From NCBI RefSeq assembly GCF_002097715.1, contig NZ_CP020737.1, positions 1,922,001 through 1,986,000 of the forward strand: a stretch of 64,000 bases of DNA. Reading direction: 5' to 3'. This document shows, in pieces, positions 56,346 to 64,000 of this stretch. Both the position numbers and the translations under genes were made by a program. Every line of letters starts with the position of its first letter. Within the stretch, counting starts at the first letter, position 1. This DNA comes from Burkholderia ubonensis subsp. mesacidophila (GTDB lineage Bacteria; Pseudomonadota; Gammaproteobacteria; Burkholderiales; Burkholderiaceae). The notes beneath the pieces were generated by a model. It was not told the origin of the DNA. It saw nothing but the letters and a program-made list of their open reading frames with translations, and ran no database searches.

Positions 56346-56516
56346 GTTGCGGTTTCGCCCGGCAGTTTACCGGTTTGTCGCAAGTCCGGTCCCGCTTCGA
56401 CGCGGCTTGCGCCGTGCGCCGTTATTGGTCATGATCGGGCTGCGTGCGCCGCGGCATGCGCCCGCACGCCCGCACGCGGCCCGGCCGCGCGGCTTCACCG
56501 TCAAGGAGACAGACCC

Positions 56517-56663
56517 ATGTGGTATTTCTCGTGGATACTCGGCATCGGCGTTGCACTCGGCTTCGGCATCATCAACGCGATGTGGCTGGAAGCGGAAGTG
56601 TTCCCGCTCGGCGCGAAGCGCAACGATGCCGCCCGGACCGGCTCGGGGAGCACGCATTCGTGA
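56517..56663 (+). CDS. cydX: CydX/YbgT-type small cytochrome bd subunit (orphan)
   Basis: This 48-aa single-span membrane protein starts MWYFSWILGIGVALGFGIIN, followed by AMWLEAE, the hallmark of CydX (YbgT family), which stabilises haem d in cytochrome bd. The tail is hydrophilic. AAGGAG precedes the ATG at 56517. It is not next to cydAB: the only cydAB in the window is 28 kb away and of the CIO type. Its stop overlaps a GTG start of a P-loop ATPase gene (GTGA), so the two are translationally coupled. Confidence 0.9.
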   Translation: MWYFSWILGIGVALGFGIINAMWLEAEVFPLGAKRNDAARTGSGSTHS

Positions 56664-57274
56664 CGCATCTGGTGTTCTTCTGCGGTCACGCCGGCACCGG
56701 CAAGACCACGCTCGCGAAGCGGCTCATCGGGCCGCTGATGCGCGCAACCGGCGAGGCTTTCTGCCTGCTCGACAAGGATACGCTGTACGGCCGCTACAGT
56801 TCGGCGGCGATGGGCGCCCTCACCCACGACCCGAACGACCGTGACAGCCCGCTCTACCTGAAGCATCTGCGCGATCCCGAATACCAGGGCCTGCTCGACA
56901 CCGCGCGCGAGAACCTCGCGCTCGGCATCGGCGCGCTCGTCGTCGGCCCGCTGTCGCGCGAGGTGCGCGACCGGCGCATCTTCGACCGCGCGTGGCTCGG
57001 CATCGGCCCCGAGGTCACGCTGACGGTCGTCTGGGTCCATACGTCGGAAGACGTCGCGCACCAGCGGATCGTCACGCGCGGCAACCCGAACGACGCGTAC
57101 AAGCTCACGCACTGGGACGAATACCGGCAGCGCCGCTTCGTGCCGACCGGCGCCGAATGCGAAGGGCTCGTGATGTTCGACAACACCGCGGCGACCGACG
57201 CGGACGTCGACGCGCTGCTGGCGCGGATCGTCCCGCCGCCACCGGCGCCGTTCGTCCCGCCGCTGCCCGCCTGA
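56660..57274 (+). CDS. P-loop ATPase/kinase coupled to cydX
   Basis: This 204-aa protein begins VTHLVFFCGHAGTGKTTLAKR; the Walker A GHAGTGKTT lies at 9-17. It is a small P-loop kinase of the AAA-33/zeta-toxin-like group, with LLDKDTLYGRY acting as a Walker-type or LID region and a conserved VWVHTSEDVAHQRI nucleotide-end segment. No catalytic function is known. The start is the GTG at 56660 overlapping the cydX stop. Pairing with cydX suggests some role near bd-oxidase assembly, or simple co-transcription. Confidence 0.83.
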   Translation: MTHLVFFCGHAGTGKTTLAKRLIGPLMRATGEAFCLLDKDTLYGRYSSAAMGALTHDPNDRDSPLYLKHLRDPEYQGLLDTARENLALGIGALVVGPLSREVRDRRIFDRAWLGIGPEVTLTVVWVHTSEDVAHQRIVTRGNPNDAYKLTHWDEYRQRRFVPTGAECEGLVMFDNTAATDADVDALLARIVPPPPAPFVPPLPA

Positions 57275-57296
57275 ACGTTCCCGCCGAATGGAAAAA

Positions 57297-57326
57297 ACGC
57301 CGGGCGGCGCATTGCGCCCCCGGCGT
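57297..57326 (-). terminator. Intrinsic terminator of the saccharopine dehydrogenase-like gene
   Basis: ACGCCGGG at 57297-57304 pairs with CCCGGCGT at 57319-57326, with an inner GGCGC/GCGCC stem. On the minus strand the hairpin is followed by TTTTTTCC, a good U-tract, about 45 bp beyond the stop of the gene at 57369-58469. Confidence 0.85.
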
Positions 57327-57368
57327 CGTCATGGCGTCGCGTGTCGACGCTAGGCCATCTGTCTGAAC

Positions 57369-58469
57369 TCAGGCCAGCGCGTGCACGCGCTCCATCGTGC
57401 CGCCGTCGTACAGCTTGCCGAAACGGTTCGCGAGGAACGCCTTCAGCGACACCTTCTCCTGCGGGATGAAACCGTTCTGCGGCAGCTTCTTCTCGCGGAA
57501 CAGGTCCAGCACCGCGCACATCGCACCGGCCGTCGTGATCTGGATCGCGCTCATATGCATCCCGCACACGTCCTTCGCGAAGATCTTTCGCGTGAACACG
57601 TCCTGCACCAGCTGGCCGTCCTTCACGCCCGTCACCGTGACGAACACGAGCACGACGTCCTGCTTGGTCGACGGCACCGCGCGGCGCATGATCGACTTCA
57701 GCGTGTCGCGGTCGGTCGACAGGCGCAGGTCCTCGAGCAGGAACTGCACGAGGTCGCGGTGGCCCGGGTAGCGCACCGACTTGTAGTCGAGCGTCTCGAC
57801 CTTGCCCGACAGCGTCTCGCACAGCGTGCCGAGGCCGCCGGACGTGTTGAACGCTTCGTATTCGGTGCCGTCGAGCGAGAAGTGCTCGAGGCCTTCGAGC
57901 GGCTGCACCCACTGCTTGCGGCCGTCGCGGATCGCTTCGCACGGCTGGCAGTATTCGTTGATCAGGCCGTCGACGCTCCACGTCAGGTTGTACTTCAGCG
58001 CGTTGGTCGGGTACTCGGGCAGCGCGCCGACGCGCATCTTCACGTCGCGCACCTCGCTGAAGCCGTTCACGAGTTCGTGCGCGGCGATGCCGATGAAGCC
58101 CGGCGCGAGGCCGCACTGCGGCATGAACGCGCGATCGGAACCGTCGGCCAGCTCGCGGATCGCGTGCGTCGCGCGCACGTCCTCGGTCAGGTCGAAGTAA
58201 TGGACGCCCGCGGCCTTCGCGGCGGCGGCGACGTTGACCGCGAGGTAGTACGGCAGCGCGTTGACGAGCGCATCGAAGCCCTTGACCGCTTCGCGGATCG
58301 CATTCGCGTCGGCCGAATCCACACGCTGCGTCGCGATGCCTTCGCGCGACAGCTTCGCGAGCGCATCCGCGTCGCGATCGAACGCGACGACTTCGTAGTC
58401 GCCGGTTTCACGCAGCATGTGAGCAATGGTGTGGCCGATCAGACCTGCGCCGACGATGGCGATTTTCAT
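57369..58469 (-). CDS. Saccharopine dehydrogenase family protein
   Basis: This 366-aa oxidoreductase starts MKIAIVGAGLIGHTIAHML, a Rossmann NAD(P)-binding fold. It continues with the family's catalytic region, including GVHYFDLTEDVRATHAIREL and MPQCGLAPGFIGIAAHELV. Related enzymes act in lysine degradation or spermidine synthesis. AGGAGAT precedes the ATG at 58469. It is a single gene with its own terminator. The exact reaction is not evident. Confidence 0.9.
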   Translation of the reverse strand: MKIAIVGAGLIGHTIAHMLRETGDYEVVAFDRDADALAKLSREGIATQRVDSADANAIREAVKGFDALVNALPYYLAVNVAAAAKAAGVHYFDLTEDVRATHAIRELADGSDRAFMPQCGLAPGFIGIAAHELVNGFSEVRDVKMRVGALPEYPTNALKYNLTWSVDGLINEYCQPCEAIRDGRKQWVQPLEGLEHFSLDGTEYEAFNTSGGLGTLCETLSGKVETLDYKSVRYPGHRDLVQFLLEDLRLSTDRDTLKSIMRRAVPSTKQDVVLVFVTVTGVKDGQLVQDVFTRKIFAKDVCGMHMSAIQITTAGAMCAVLDLFREKKLPQNGFIPQEKVSLKAFLANRFGKLYDGGTMERVHALA

Positions 58470-58716
58470 GCGCTTATCTCCTGATGATGGGTTGTGTTGT
58501 GTACGGCGTTGAGCCATGCACACAGTCTAGGGATGCGCAAAATCAGTTCCAAGACGAAGAATGATGCGAAACGACCGGCATCTTCGACGTTATGACGTTG
58601 CATTTCGTCGATTCGTCGAAACATGCCGTTTCAGCCGCGCCGCCCGCGCTATGGAAGGCCTAAGTTTCCCGCTTCAGACTGGCTGCCGATCACCCGACTT
58701 CCAAGGAGGCATCGGC

Positions 58717-59499
58717 ATGCAATCCCCATCCGTCCATCACGCGTCGCACTGGCTGAACAAGGTGCCCGACGTCACCCTGTCGTTCTGGATCATCAAGATC
58801 ATGTCGACCACGGTCGGCGAAACCGGCGCGGACTTTCTCGCGGTCAACGCGGGCCTCGGCCAGGCCGTCACGCGCATCGCGATGGCGTCGCTGCTCGCGA
58901 TCGCGCTGTGGCTGCAATTGCGCACGCGCCGCTACGTGCCGTGGGTCTACTGGCTCACGGTCGTGCTGGTCAGCATCGTCGGCACGCAGATCACCGACCT
59001 GCTCACCGACGGCCTGAACGTCAGCCTCTATGTCAGCACCAGCGTGTTCGCGGTCGCGCTCGCCGCGATCTTCTTCGTCTGGCATCGCGTCGAGGGCACG
59101 CTGTCGATCGACGCGATCGTCACGCCGCGGCGCGAGCTGTTCTACTGGTCGGCGATCCTCTGCACGTTCGCGCTCGGCACCGCCGCGGGCGATCTCGCGA
59201 CCGAAGCGCTCGGCCTCGGCTTCTCGGTCGGCGCGCTGTGCTTCGGCGCGCTGATCGCGGCCGTGTTCGCGATGTGGCGGCTCGGCGTCGACGCGGTCCT
59301 CGCGTTCTGGATCGCGTACATCCTCACGCGGCCGTTCGGCGCGTCGCTCGGCGACCTGCTCACGCAGGCCCGCACGTACGGCGGGCTCGGCATCGGCGCC
59401 GCGTGGACGAGCCTGCTGTTCCTGACCGTGATCGGGCTGCTCGTCGCCGCCGCGCAATTCGGCGTCGGCCAGCGCACGCCGGCCGACGCCGCCGAATGA
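58717..59499 (+). CDS. COG4705-type multi-span membrane protein
   Basis: This 260-aa protein has about eight membrane segments. It contains four copies of a short Thr/Gly-Asp motif in its helices: [32 protein letters not shown] and [10 protein letters not shown]. This points to an internally repeated, symmetric membrane fold, as in uncharacterised COG4705 proteins. AAGGAGG precedes the ATG at 58717. A lipoprotein gene follows 38 bp later and a two-component system after that, so they may respond to a common envelope or ion signal. Function is unknown. Confidence 0.82.
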   Translation: MQSPSVHHASHWLNKVPDVTLSFWIIKIMSTTVGETGADFLAVNAGLGQAVTRIAMASLLAIALWLQLRTRRYVPWVYWLTVVLVSIVGTQITDLLTDGLNVSLYVSTSVFAVALAAIFFVWHRVEGTLSIDAIVTPRRELFYWSAILCTFALGTAAGDLATEALGLGFSVGALCFGALIAAVFAMWRLGVDAVLAFWIAYILTRPFGASLGDLLTQARTYGGLGIGAAWTSLLFLTVIGLLVAAAQFGVGQRTPADAAE

Positions 59500-59537
59500 A
59501 TCTCAACCGTTTCCGTTCATCGACTCGAGGACACATC

Positions 59538-59978
59538 ATGCGCATTCCGGACTCCCTTTCCCGTCTCGCCCTCGCCGCGGCCGCGGTCGCCGCGCTGAGC
59601 GTCGCCGCCGGCTGTTCGAAGCATCACGACGCGAATGCGTCGACCCCGGCGCCCGCGCCGGCCGCGTCGTCGTCCGCCCCCGCCGCCGCAACGAAGCTCG
59701 GCGACCTGTCGGCGTTCCGCACGATCGCCGCCGACGTGAGCGCGCGGGTCGGCCAGGGTGACCTGCCCAGCGCGAAAACCCGCATCAAGGACCTCGAGAT
59801 CGCATGGGACTCGGCCGAGGCCGGCCTGAAGCCGCGCGCGGCCGACGACTGGCATGTGGTCGACAAGGCGATCGACCGCGCGCTCGCCGCGCTGCGCGCC
59901 GATCACCCGACCCAGGCCGATTCGGCCGCCGCGCTGAAGGACCTGCTCGCGGCCTTCGACCGGTTCGGCGGCAAGTAA
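59538..59978 (+). CDS. Small lipoprotein of unknown function
   Basis: This 146-aa protein has a lipoprotein signal (SVAAGC, with the Cys acylated) and an Ala/Pro/Ser-rich linker. A compact helical domain follows ([31 protein letters not shown]). It is predicted to be membrane-anchored in the periplasm. The start at 59538 has GAGG upstream. It lies between the COG4705 membrane protein and the two-component genes; a hairpin precedes the regulator gene. No specific family is named here with confidence. Confidence 0.8.
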   Translation: MRIPDSLSRLALAAAAVAALSVAAGCSKHHDANASTPAPAPAASSSAPAAATKLGDLSAFRTIAADVSARVGQGDLPSAKTRIKDLEIAWDSAEAGLKPRAADDWHVVDKAIDRALAALRADHPTQADSAAALKDLLAAFDRFGGK

Positions 59979-59983
59979 CCCCG

Positions 59984-60025
59984 CCCGGGCCGCGCGGCGC
60001 ATGACGCACGTGACGCGCGGCCGGG
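59984..60025 (+). terminator. GC-rich hairpin before the two-component genes
   Basis: CCCGGGCCGCGCG at 59984-59996 pairs with CGCGCGGCCGGG at 60014-60025 with one bulged G, five bases after the lipoprotein stop. It has no U-tract. It may end or attenuate the upstream transcript before the response regulator gene at 60069. Confidence 0.5.
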
Positions 60026-60068
60026 AATCGCATACGCTGGCGGCGTTTGGGCGGCACGGAGAGCACGC

Positions 60069-60734
60069 ATGCGAATACTGCTGGTCGAAGACGACCCGAT
60101 GATCGGCGACGCGGTCCATGCCGCGCTGAAGGACGCATCGTATGCGACCGATTGGGTGACGGACGGCGCGCGCGCGTTGACCGCGTTCGCGGCGCAGCGC
60201 TACGACCTGATCCTGCTCGACCTCGGCCTGCCCGGCCGCGACGGCCTCGACGTGCTGGCCGGCATCCGTGCGCAGGACGCCACCGCGCCGCTGATCGTCG
60301 TCACCGCGCGCGACGGGCTCGACGACCGCCTGCGCGGCCTCGACGGCGGCGCCGACGACTACATCGTGAAGCCGTTCGAGATGGCCGAGCTGCTCGCGCG
60401 GATCCGCGTCGCGATCCGCCGCCAGGCCGGCTCGGCCGCGCCGGTGTTGAGCAACGGCACCGTGTCGCTCGACCCGGCGACGCGCGAAGCCGCCGTCGAC
60501 GGAGGGGCGCCGGTGCAGTTGTCGAATCGCGAGTTCTCGCTGCTGCGCGCGCTGCTGGTTCGCCCCGGCGCGATCCTGTCGCGGCGCGAACTCGAGGACC
60601 GCCTTTACGGCTGGGGCGAGGAAGTCGAGAGCAATGCGGTCGAATTCCTGATCCATTCGCTGCGCCGCAAGCTCGGCAGCACCGTCATCAAGAACGTCAG
60701 GGGCGTGGGATGGATGGTTTCAAGAAGCGCCTGA
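60069..60734 (+). CDS. OmpR/PhoB-family response regulator
   Basis: This 221-aa regulator has a receiver domain with the acidic pair Glu7-Asp8-Asp9, the phospho-acceptor Asp51 (LILLDLGLPGRDG) and the conserved Lys in YIVKPFEMAEL. A winged-helix DNA-binding domain follows (VQLSNREFSLLRALLVRPG; SNAVEFLIHSLRRKLG). It overlaps the following histidine kinase gene by 25 bp and is phosphorylated by it. The pair resembles QseB/PmrA-like systems, but the signal is not known. Confidence 0.95.
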   Translation: MRILLVEDDPMIGDAVHAALKDASYATDWVTDGARALTAFAAQRYDLILLDLGLPGRDGLDVLAGIRAQDATAPLIVVTARDGLDDRLRGLDGGADDYIVKPFEMAELLARIRVAIRRQAGSAAPVLSNGTVSLDPATREAAVDGGAPVQLSNREFSLLRALLVRPGAILSRRELEDRLYGWGEEVESNAVEFLIHSLRRKLGSTVIKNVRGVGWMVSRSA

Positions 60735-62098
60735 GCGAGTCGATCCGGTTTCGCCTGTCGGCGGCGCTGTCGGTCGCGATCCTGGTCGTCGCGACGGTCG
60801 CGGCCGCGTTCGCGTTCTCGTCGGCGTTCGACGAAGCCCACGAACTGCAGGACGACGTGCTGCGCGAAGTCGCGACGCTGCTCGACCGTCAGCGCGCGCC
60901 AGCGCCGCCCGCCACCGGCGCCGCGCACGCACGCGAAAGCGACGAGCTGTCGCGCGTGATCGTGCAGCCGCTCGGCGGCGATGCGCGGCCGGCCGCCGGC
61001 GGCGAGCCGCGGCTCGCGCTTCCGGCCGCGCTCGCCGACGGACTGCATACGCTCGATGCCGACGGCAAGCCGTATCGCGTGATGGTCCATACGCTCGCCA
61101 ACGGCGAGCGCATCGCGGTCGCGCAGGAAGCCGGCATGCGCGACGACGTCGCGCGCGAAAGCGCGTGGCGCACCGCGCTGCCGCTGCTGATCCTCGTGCC
61201 GATCCTGCTGCTGCTCGTCGCCGATCTCGTACGCAAGCTGTTCCGCCCCGTCGCGGCGCTGTCGGCCGGGATCGATGCGCGCGACGAGCACGACCTGCGC
61301 CCGGTGCCGGCCGGGCATGTGCCGGCCGAGGTGCGGCCGTTCGTCGTCGCGATCAACCGGATGCTGGAACGCGTCGCGCAGTCGGTCGACGCGCAGCGCC
61401 GCTTCGTCGCCGACGCCGCGCACGAATTGCGCTCGCCGCTCACGGCCATGTCGCTGCAGGCCGAGCGGCTCGCCGATACCGACCTGCCGGCCGACGCGCG
61501 CGACCGCCTCGCGGCGCTGCGCGGCGGGCTCGAGCGCAGCCGCAACCTGATCGAGCAGCTGCTTGCGCTCGCCCGGGTGCAGAACGCGCCGGCGACGGCA
61601 CACGGCCCCGTGTCCGTGCATGCGGTCTATCGCCGCGTGCTGGAAGACCTGATTCCGCTCGCCGAAGCGAAGGCGCTCGACCTCGGCGTCGAGGAAGGTC
61701 CTGACGCCGACGCATGCGTCGACGCAATCGAGCTGGCGTCGCTGGTCAAGAACCTCGTCGACAACGCGATCCGCTATACGCCGCGCGGCGGCCGCGTCGA
61801 CCTGTCGACGCAGGCGACGGCGTCGCACGTGGTCCTGACGGTCACGGATACCGGGCCCGGCATTGCGCCACACGAGCGCGAGCGTGTCTTCGATCCGTTC
61901 TACCGGGTGCCCGGCAACGAACAGATCGGCTCGGGGCTTGGCCTGTCGATCGTGAAAACGATCGCCGACCGGCTGGGCGCCGACGTCACGCTCGCCTACG
62001 CGGACGAACGGCAATGCCGCGGGCTGCGCGTGTCGCTGCGGATTCCGCACGACCAGCCGCCGGGCGCGGCGCCGGACGACGAGCACCCAACCCGCTGA
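60710..62098 (+). CDS. Sensor histidine kinase
   Basis: This 462-aa inner-membrane kinase has TM1 (about 13-35), a periplasmic sensor domain (about 40-155), TM2 (about 157-175) and a HAMP-like linker. The H-box RRFVADAAHELRSPL (His238) is followed by N, G1 and G2 boxes (LVDNAIRYT, DTGPGIAP, GSGLGLSIVK). It phosphorylates the response regulator encoded just upstream, with which it overlaps (ATG at 60710). The sensor domain is not a recognised ligand-binding fold. No known operon target is adjacent except possibly the COG4705/lipoprotein pair. Confidence 0.94.
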   Translation: MDGFKKRLSESIRFRLSAALSVAILVVATVAAAFAFSSAFDEAHELQDDVLREVATLLDRQRAPAPPATGAAHARESDELSRVIVQPLGGDARPAAGGEPRLALPAALADGLHTLDADGKPYRVMVHTLANGERIAVAQEAGMRDDVARESAWRTALPLLILVPILLLLVADLVRKLFRPVAALSAGIDARDEHDLRPVPAGHVPAEVRPFVVAINRMLERVAQSVDAQRRFVADAAHELRSPLTAMSLQAERLADTDLPADARDRLAALRGGLERSRNLIEQLLALARVQNAPATAHGPVSVHAVYRRVLEDLIPLAEAKALDLGVEEGPDADACVDAIELASLVKNLVDNAIRYTPRGGRVDLSTQATASHVVLTVTDTGPGIAPHERERVFDPFYRVPGNEQIGSGLGLSIVKTIADRLGADVTLAYADERQCRGLRVSLRIPHDQPPGAAPDDEHPTR

Positions 62099-62107
62099 CC
62101 GCGCACG

Positions 62108-62572
62108 TCACCCGCCGATCGTGCCGCGGTCGATCTTGCGCGACAGGATGATCGACGTCGTCGTGCGCTCGACGCCTTCGAGCGCGCCGATCTGGTCGAG
62201 CAGGTCGTTGAGCCGCTCCGGCGAATCGGCGCGCAGCCACGCGACGTAGTCGTATTCGCCGCTCACCGCGCACAGCAGCTGCACTTCGGGCATCCGGTCG
62301 AGCTTGCGCAGCACGTCCTTGCCGTATTTCGGCGCGAGGATGATGCCGACGTACGCGTAGATGCTCGCGTCGAGCACATCCTGCCCGAGCCGCACGCTAT
62401 AGCCCGCGATCACGTTGGTCCGCTCGAGCCGCGCGATGCGCGCGACGACCGTCGTGCGCGCGACGTCGAGCTGGCGCGCGAGATCCGCGACGCTCGCGCG
62501 CGCATCGGCTTGCAGCAGTGCGACGAGTTGCCGGTCGAGGTCGTCGAGTTGGTCGAGACGAGGTGGACGCAT
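62108..62572 (-). CDS. Lrp/AsnC family transcriptional regulator
   Basis: This 154-aa second Lrp-type regulator starts MRPPRLDQLDDLDRQLVALL. The winged helix (SVADLARQLDVARTTVVARI) precedes the RAM domain (VQLLCAVSGEYDYVAWLRAD). It is convergent with the histidine kinase gene and divergent from the Spy-like gene at 62853 across 280 bp. The start at 62572 has a weak ribosome-binding site; longer in-frame starts add Arg-rich sequence that looks non-coding. Its ligand and targets are unknown. Confidence 0.9.
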   Translation of the reverse strand: MRPPRLDQLDDLDRQLVALLQADARASVADLARQLDVARTTVVARIARLERTNVIAGYSVRLGQDVLDASIYAYVGIILAPKYGKDVLRKLDRMPEVQLLCAVSGEYDYVAWLRADSPERLNDLLDQIGALEGVERTTTSIILSRKIDRGTIGG

Positions 62573-62852
62573 GAGGCTTGAGGCACGCGAGCGAGCGCGA
62601 TTCGGATGGAAAGGTGACGGGATGATAGCGCCGAACGCCCGCCTGCCCAACCGGCGCGTGCATCGGCGACGGCGGGCAGCCCCGCCGAATGGAATGGTTA
62701 CGCAACGATATCGATTCGTATCGGATGTAAGCAAGTGTCGCATTGGCTGAACGCCCGGCGCGCGGCGTGCTACTAATATGCTGCGACGCGGAACCCGCGT
62801 GCGCCGCAGAAGCGCCCGCGCCCGCTCGCACGACACTACCCGGAGAGCCACC

Positions 62853-63365
62853 ATGAAGAAGATTTCGCTCACCCTCGCTGCGCTCGCGCTGGCGACCAGC
62901 GCATTCGCGCAAACGCCGGCGCAACCACAGGCGCCAGCGCAGCCGGCCGCCGCGCCGGCATCGGCCCCGGCCGCCGCCCGCCACGAAACGCGCCTCGAGG
63001 AACGCATCACGTACCTGCACAACCAGCTGAAGATCACGCCGGCGCAGGAGCCACAGTGGAAGGCCTTCGCCGACACGATGCGCGCGAACGGCGAAACGAT
63101 GGGCCGCCTGTACCGTCAGCGGATGGAAAGCCGCAACGCATCCGCGATCGACGACATGAAGCAATACGCGGAACTCGCGCAGGCCAACGCGGACGGCGCG
63201 AAGAAGCTGGCCGACGCGTTCGCGCCGCTCTACGCGAGCTTCCCGGCCGACCAGAAGGCGCTGGCCGACACGACGTTCCGCAGCTGGCTGCAGCACGGCG
63301 GCGAGCCGCGCGGCAAGGCCAAGGCGGCGCCCGGCGCGGCCGCAAACGCGCCCGCGAAGCCCTGA
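62853..63365 (+). CDS. Spy/CpxP-like (LTXXQ) periplasmic protein
   Basis: This 170-aa protein has a signal peptide (MKKISLTLAALALATSAFAQ; cleavage after AFA) followed by a Pro/Ala/Gln linker. The helical core has the LTXXQ-like signature KITPAQEPQWKAFADTM (around 61-77). Spy and CpxP are envelope-stress chaperones. A Lys/Ala/Pro-rich tail closes the protein. CGGAGAG lies before the ATG at 62853. It is divergent from the Lrp gene and stands alone, followed by a hairpin. Confidence 0.83.
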   Translation: MKKISLTLAALALATSAFAQTPAQPQAPAQPAAAPASAPAAARHETRLEERITYLHNQLKITPAQEPQWKAFADTMRANGETMGRLYRQRMESRNASAIDDMKQYAELAQANADGAKKLADAFAPLYASFPADQKALADTTFRSWLQHGGEPRGKAKAAPGAAANAPAKP

Positions 63366-63373
63366 CGCGTCAC

Positions 63374-63412
63374 GCGCAGCCGCCCCGCCGTTGCCGGCCG
63401 GGCGGGCTGCGC
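63374..63412 (+). terminator. GC-rich hairpin after the Spy-like gene
   Basis: GCGCAGCCGCCC at 63374-63385 pairs with GGGCGGGCTGCGC at 63400-63412 with one bulged G, 8 bp after the stop codon. It is followed by CGCTTCCT rather than a strong U-tract, so it is a probable but imperfect terminator. Confidence 0.55.
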
Positions 63413-63493
63413 CGCTTCCTCCGGCGACCGGCGCCGATTTCACAGCGCGCCGATTTCGGGATAAGCTCCACGCTTTTCCCGCATTTCTTCGCC

Positions 63494-63928
63494 ATGCTCG
63501 AACTCAAGCAACTCGATCTCAGCACCGATCCGCAGGCCCGGCGCGTCGTCAAGGACGAGACCGTCGCGGTCGCCTTCGCGGCCGCGGACGGCGAACTGAT
63601 GAGCCTCGAAGGCCCGAACCGCTACGTGGCCGGCGATGCGCTGATCACCGGCTCGACCGGCGACCGCTGGGTCGTGTCGCGTGCGCGCTTCGACGCGAAA
63701 TACCTGCCGGCCGATCCGGCGCTCGCGCACGGCGAGCCCGGCGCGTACCGGAACCGGCCGGCGGTCGTGCTCGCGAAGCGCATGGACGAGCCGTTCACGA
63801 TCGCGCGTTCCGCGGACGGCGACACGCTGCGCGGCGTCGCGGGCGACTGGGTGATGCAGTACGCGCCCGGCGATTACGGCGTCGTGCAGGCGCAGCGCTT
63901 CGCGCAGGTCTACCGCGACGCCGGCTGA
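63494..63928 (+). CDS. PGDYG domain protein
   Basis: This 144-aa protein starts MLELKQLDLSTDPQARRVVK. It contains the PGDYG motif near the carboxy terminus (MQYAPGDYGVVQAQRF) and an earlier NRYVAGDALITGSTGDRWVV. Such small PGDYG proteins are conserved in many proteobacteria and usually uncharacterised, resembling a beta-rich quality-control or nucleotide-binding fold. No signal peptide or membrane span is present. It is a single gene. Confidence 0.87.
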   Translation: MLELKQLDLSTDPQARRVVKDETVAVAFAAADGELMSLEGPNRYVAGDALITGSTGDRWVVSRARFDAKYLPADPALAHGEPGAYRNRPAVVLAKRMDEPFTIARSADGDTLRGVAGDWVMQYAPGDYGVVQAQRFAQVYRDAG

Positions 63929-63958
63929 CGGCTCAGCGCGCCGGCGACGCCGCTCCGC

Positions 63959-64000
63959 TCACGCGAACTCGTCGTCGAGCGCAATCTCCGCATCGCGCGA
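63959..64000 (-). CDS. Carboxy-terminal end of a further gene (partial)
   Basis: On the minus strand an open frame enters from the right edge and ends at TGA 63959-63961. It encodes SRDAEIALDDEFA as its last visible residues. The acidic, non-random ending and the convergent position after the PGDYG gene fit the end of a real gene, but only 13 codons are visible. Identity cannot be inferred. Confidence 0.35.
   Translation of the reverse strand, partial: SRDAEIALDDEFA

Overview
The window looks like chromosomal DNA of a Burkholderia-type beta-proteobacterium, most likely of the cepacia group. It is strongly GC-rich with heavy third-position GC, so long antisense open frames are everywhere. The gene content also fits: CIO-type cydAB, an FdhF/YdeP oxidoreductase beside Moco genes, an encapsulin-DyP pair, and ISNCY-type IS remains. 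No rRNA, tRNA, CRISPR array or intact prophage was seen. Genus assignment is inference; gene calls rest on protein motifs, start codons, Shine-Dalgarno sites and overlaps.

Region 1 (1-12.5 kb): a retron-like reverse transcriptase at the left edge behind three small hairpins; an Lrp regulator divergent from a LysE-type exporter; an S10 carboxypeptidase; a DUF6765 protein divergent from a tightly packed lipid/sterol-type operon (alpha/beta hydrolase, acetoacetate-decarboxylase-like protein, 56-aa membrane protein, patatin, Fe-S-motif GMC oxidoreductase). The operon ends in an IS remnant whose terminal repeat contains the GMC stop codon.

Region 2 (12.5-37.5 kb): secreted hydrolases (GH18 chitinase-like, S53 sedolisin), a PsiE protein, DyP peroxidase plus encapsulin, a zinc-finger Clp ATPase of ClpK/ClpG type, an FdhF/YdeP molybdoenzyme, a bestrophin, CIO-type cydAB, then fdhD-moeA-moaA-moaE-moaD. 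These molybdenum-cofactor genes plausibly serve the nearby molybdoenzyme. A MocR regulator, a YbaK-type editing protein, a cysteine synthase and an adenosine-specific kinase follow.

Region 3 (37.5-54.4 kb) is the most interesting part. Twelve consecutive minus-strand genes, mostly 1-45 bp apart or overlapping, sit behind a near-consensus sigma-54 promoter. Next to it are clustered GTGACA/TGTCAC sites and a dedicated sigma-54 activator. The operon encodes four paralogous proteins of unknown function (A-D), a subtilisin, an aromatic-prenyltransferase-like protein, an HhH/IPT protein, a DUF3467 protein, three other unknowns, and a 1097-residue protein combining amidase, papain-like cysteine protease and lysozyme-like segments. 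That gene carries a ten-base homopolymer between the amidase and protease domains. None of the twelve has an obvious signal peptide or membrane segment. I do not recognise the system as any described one.

Region 4 (54.4-64 kb): YciI-like protein, CorA, an orphan cydX translationally coupled to a P-loop ATPase, a saccharopine dehydrogenase-like enzyme, a COG4705 membrane protein with a lipoprotein, a two-component system, a second Lrp regulator, a Spy/LTXXQ-like periplasmic protein, a PGDYG protein, and the tail of a further gene at the right edge.
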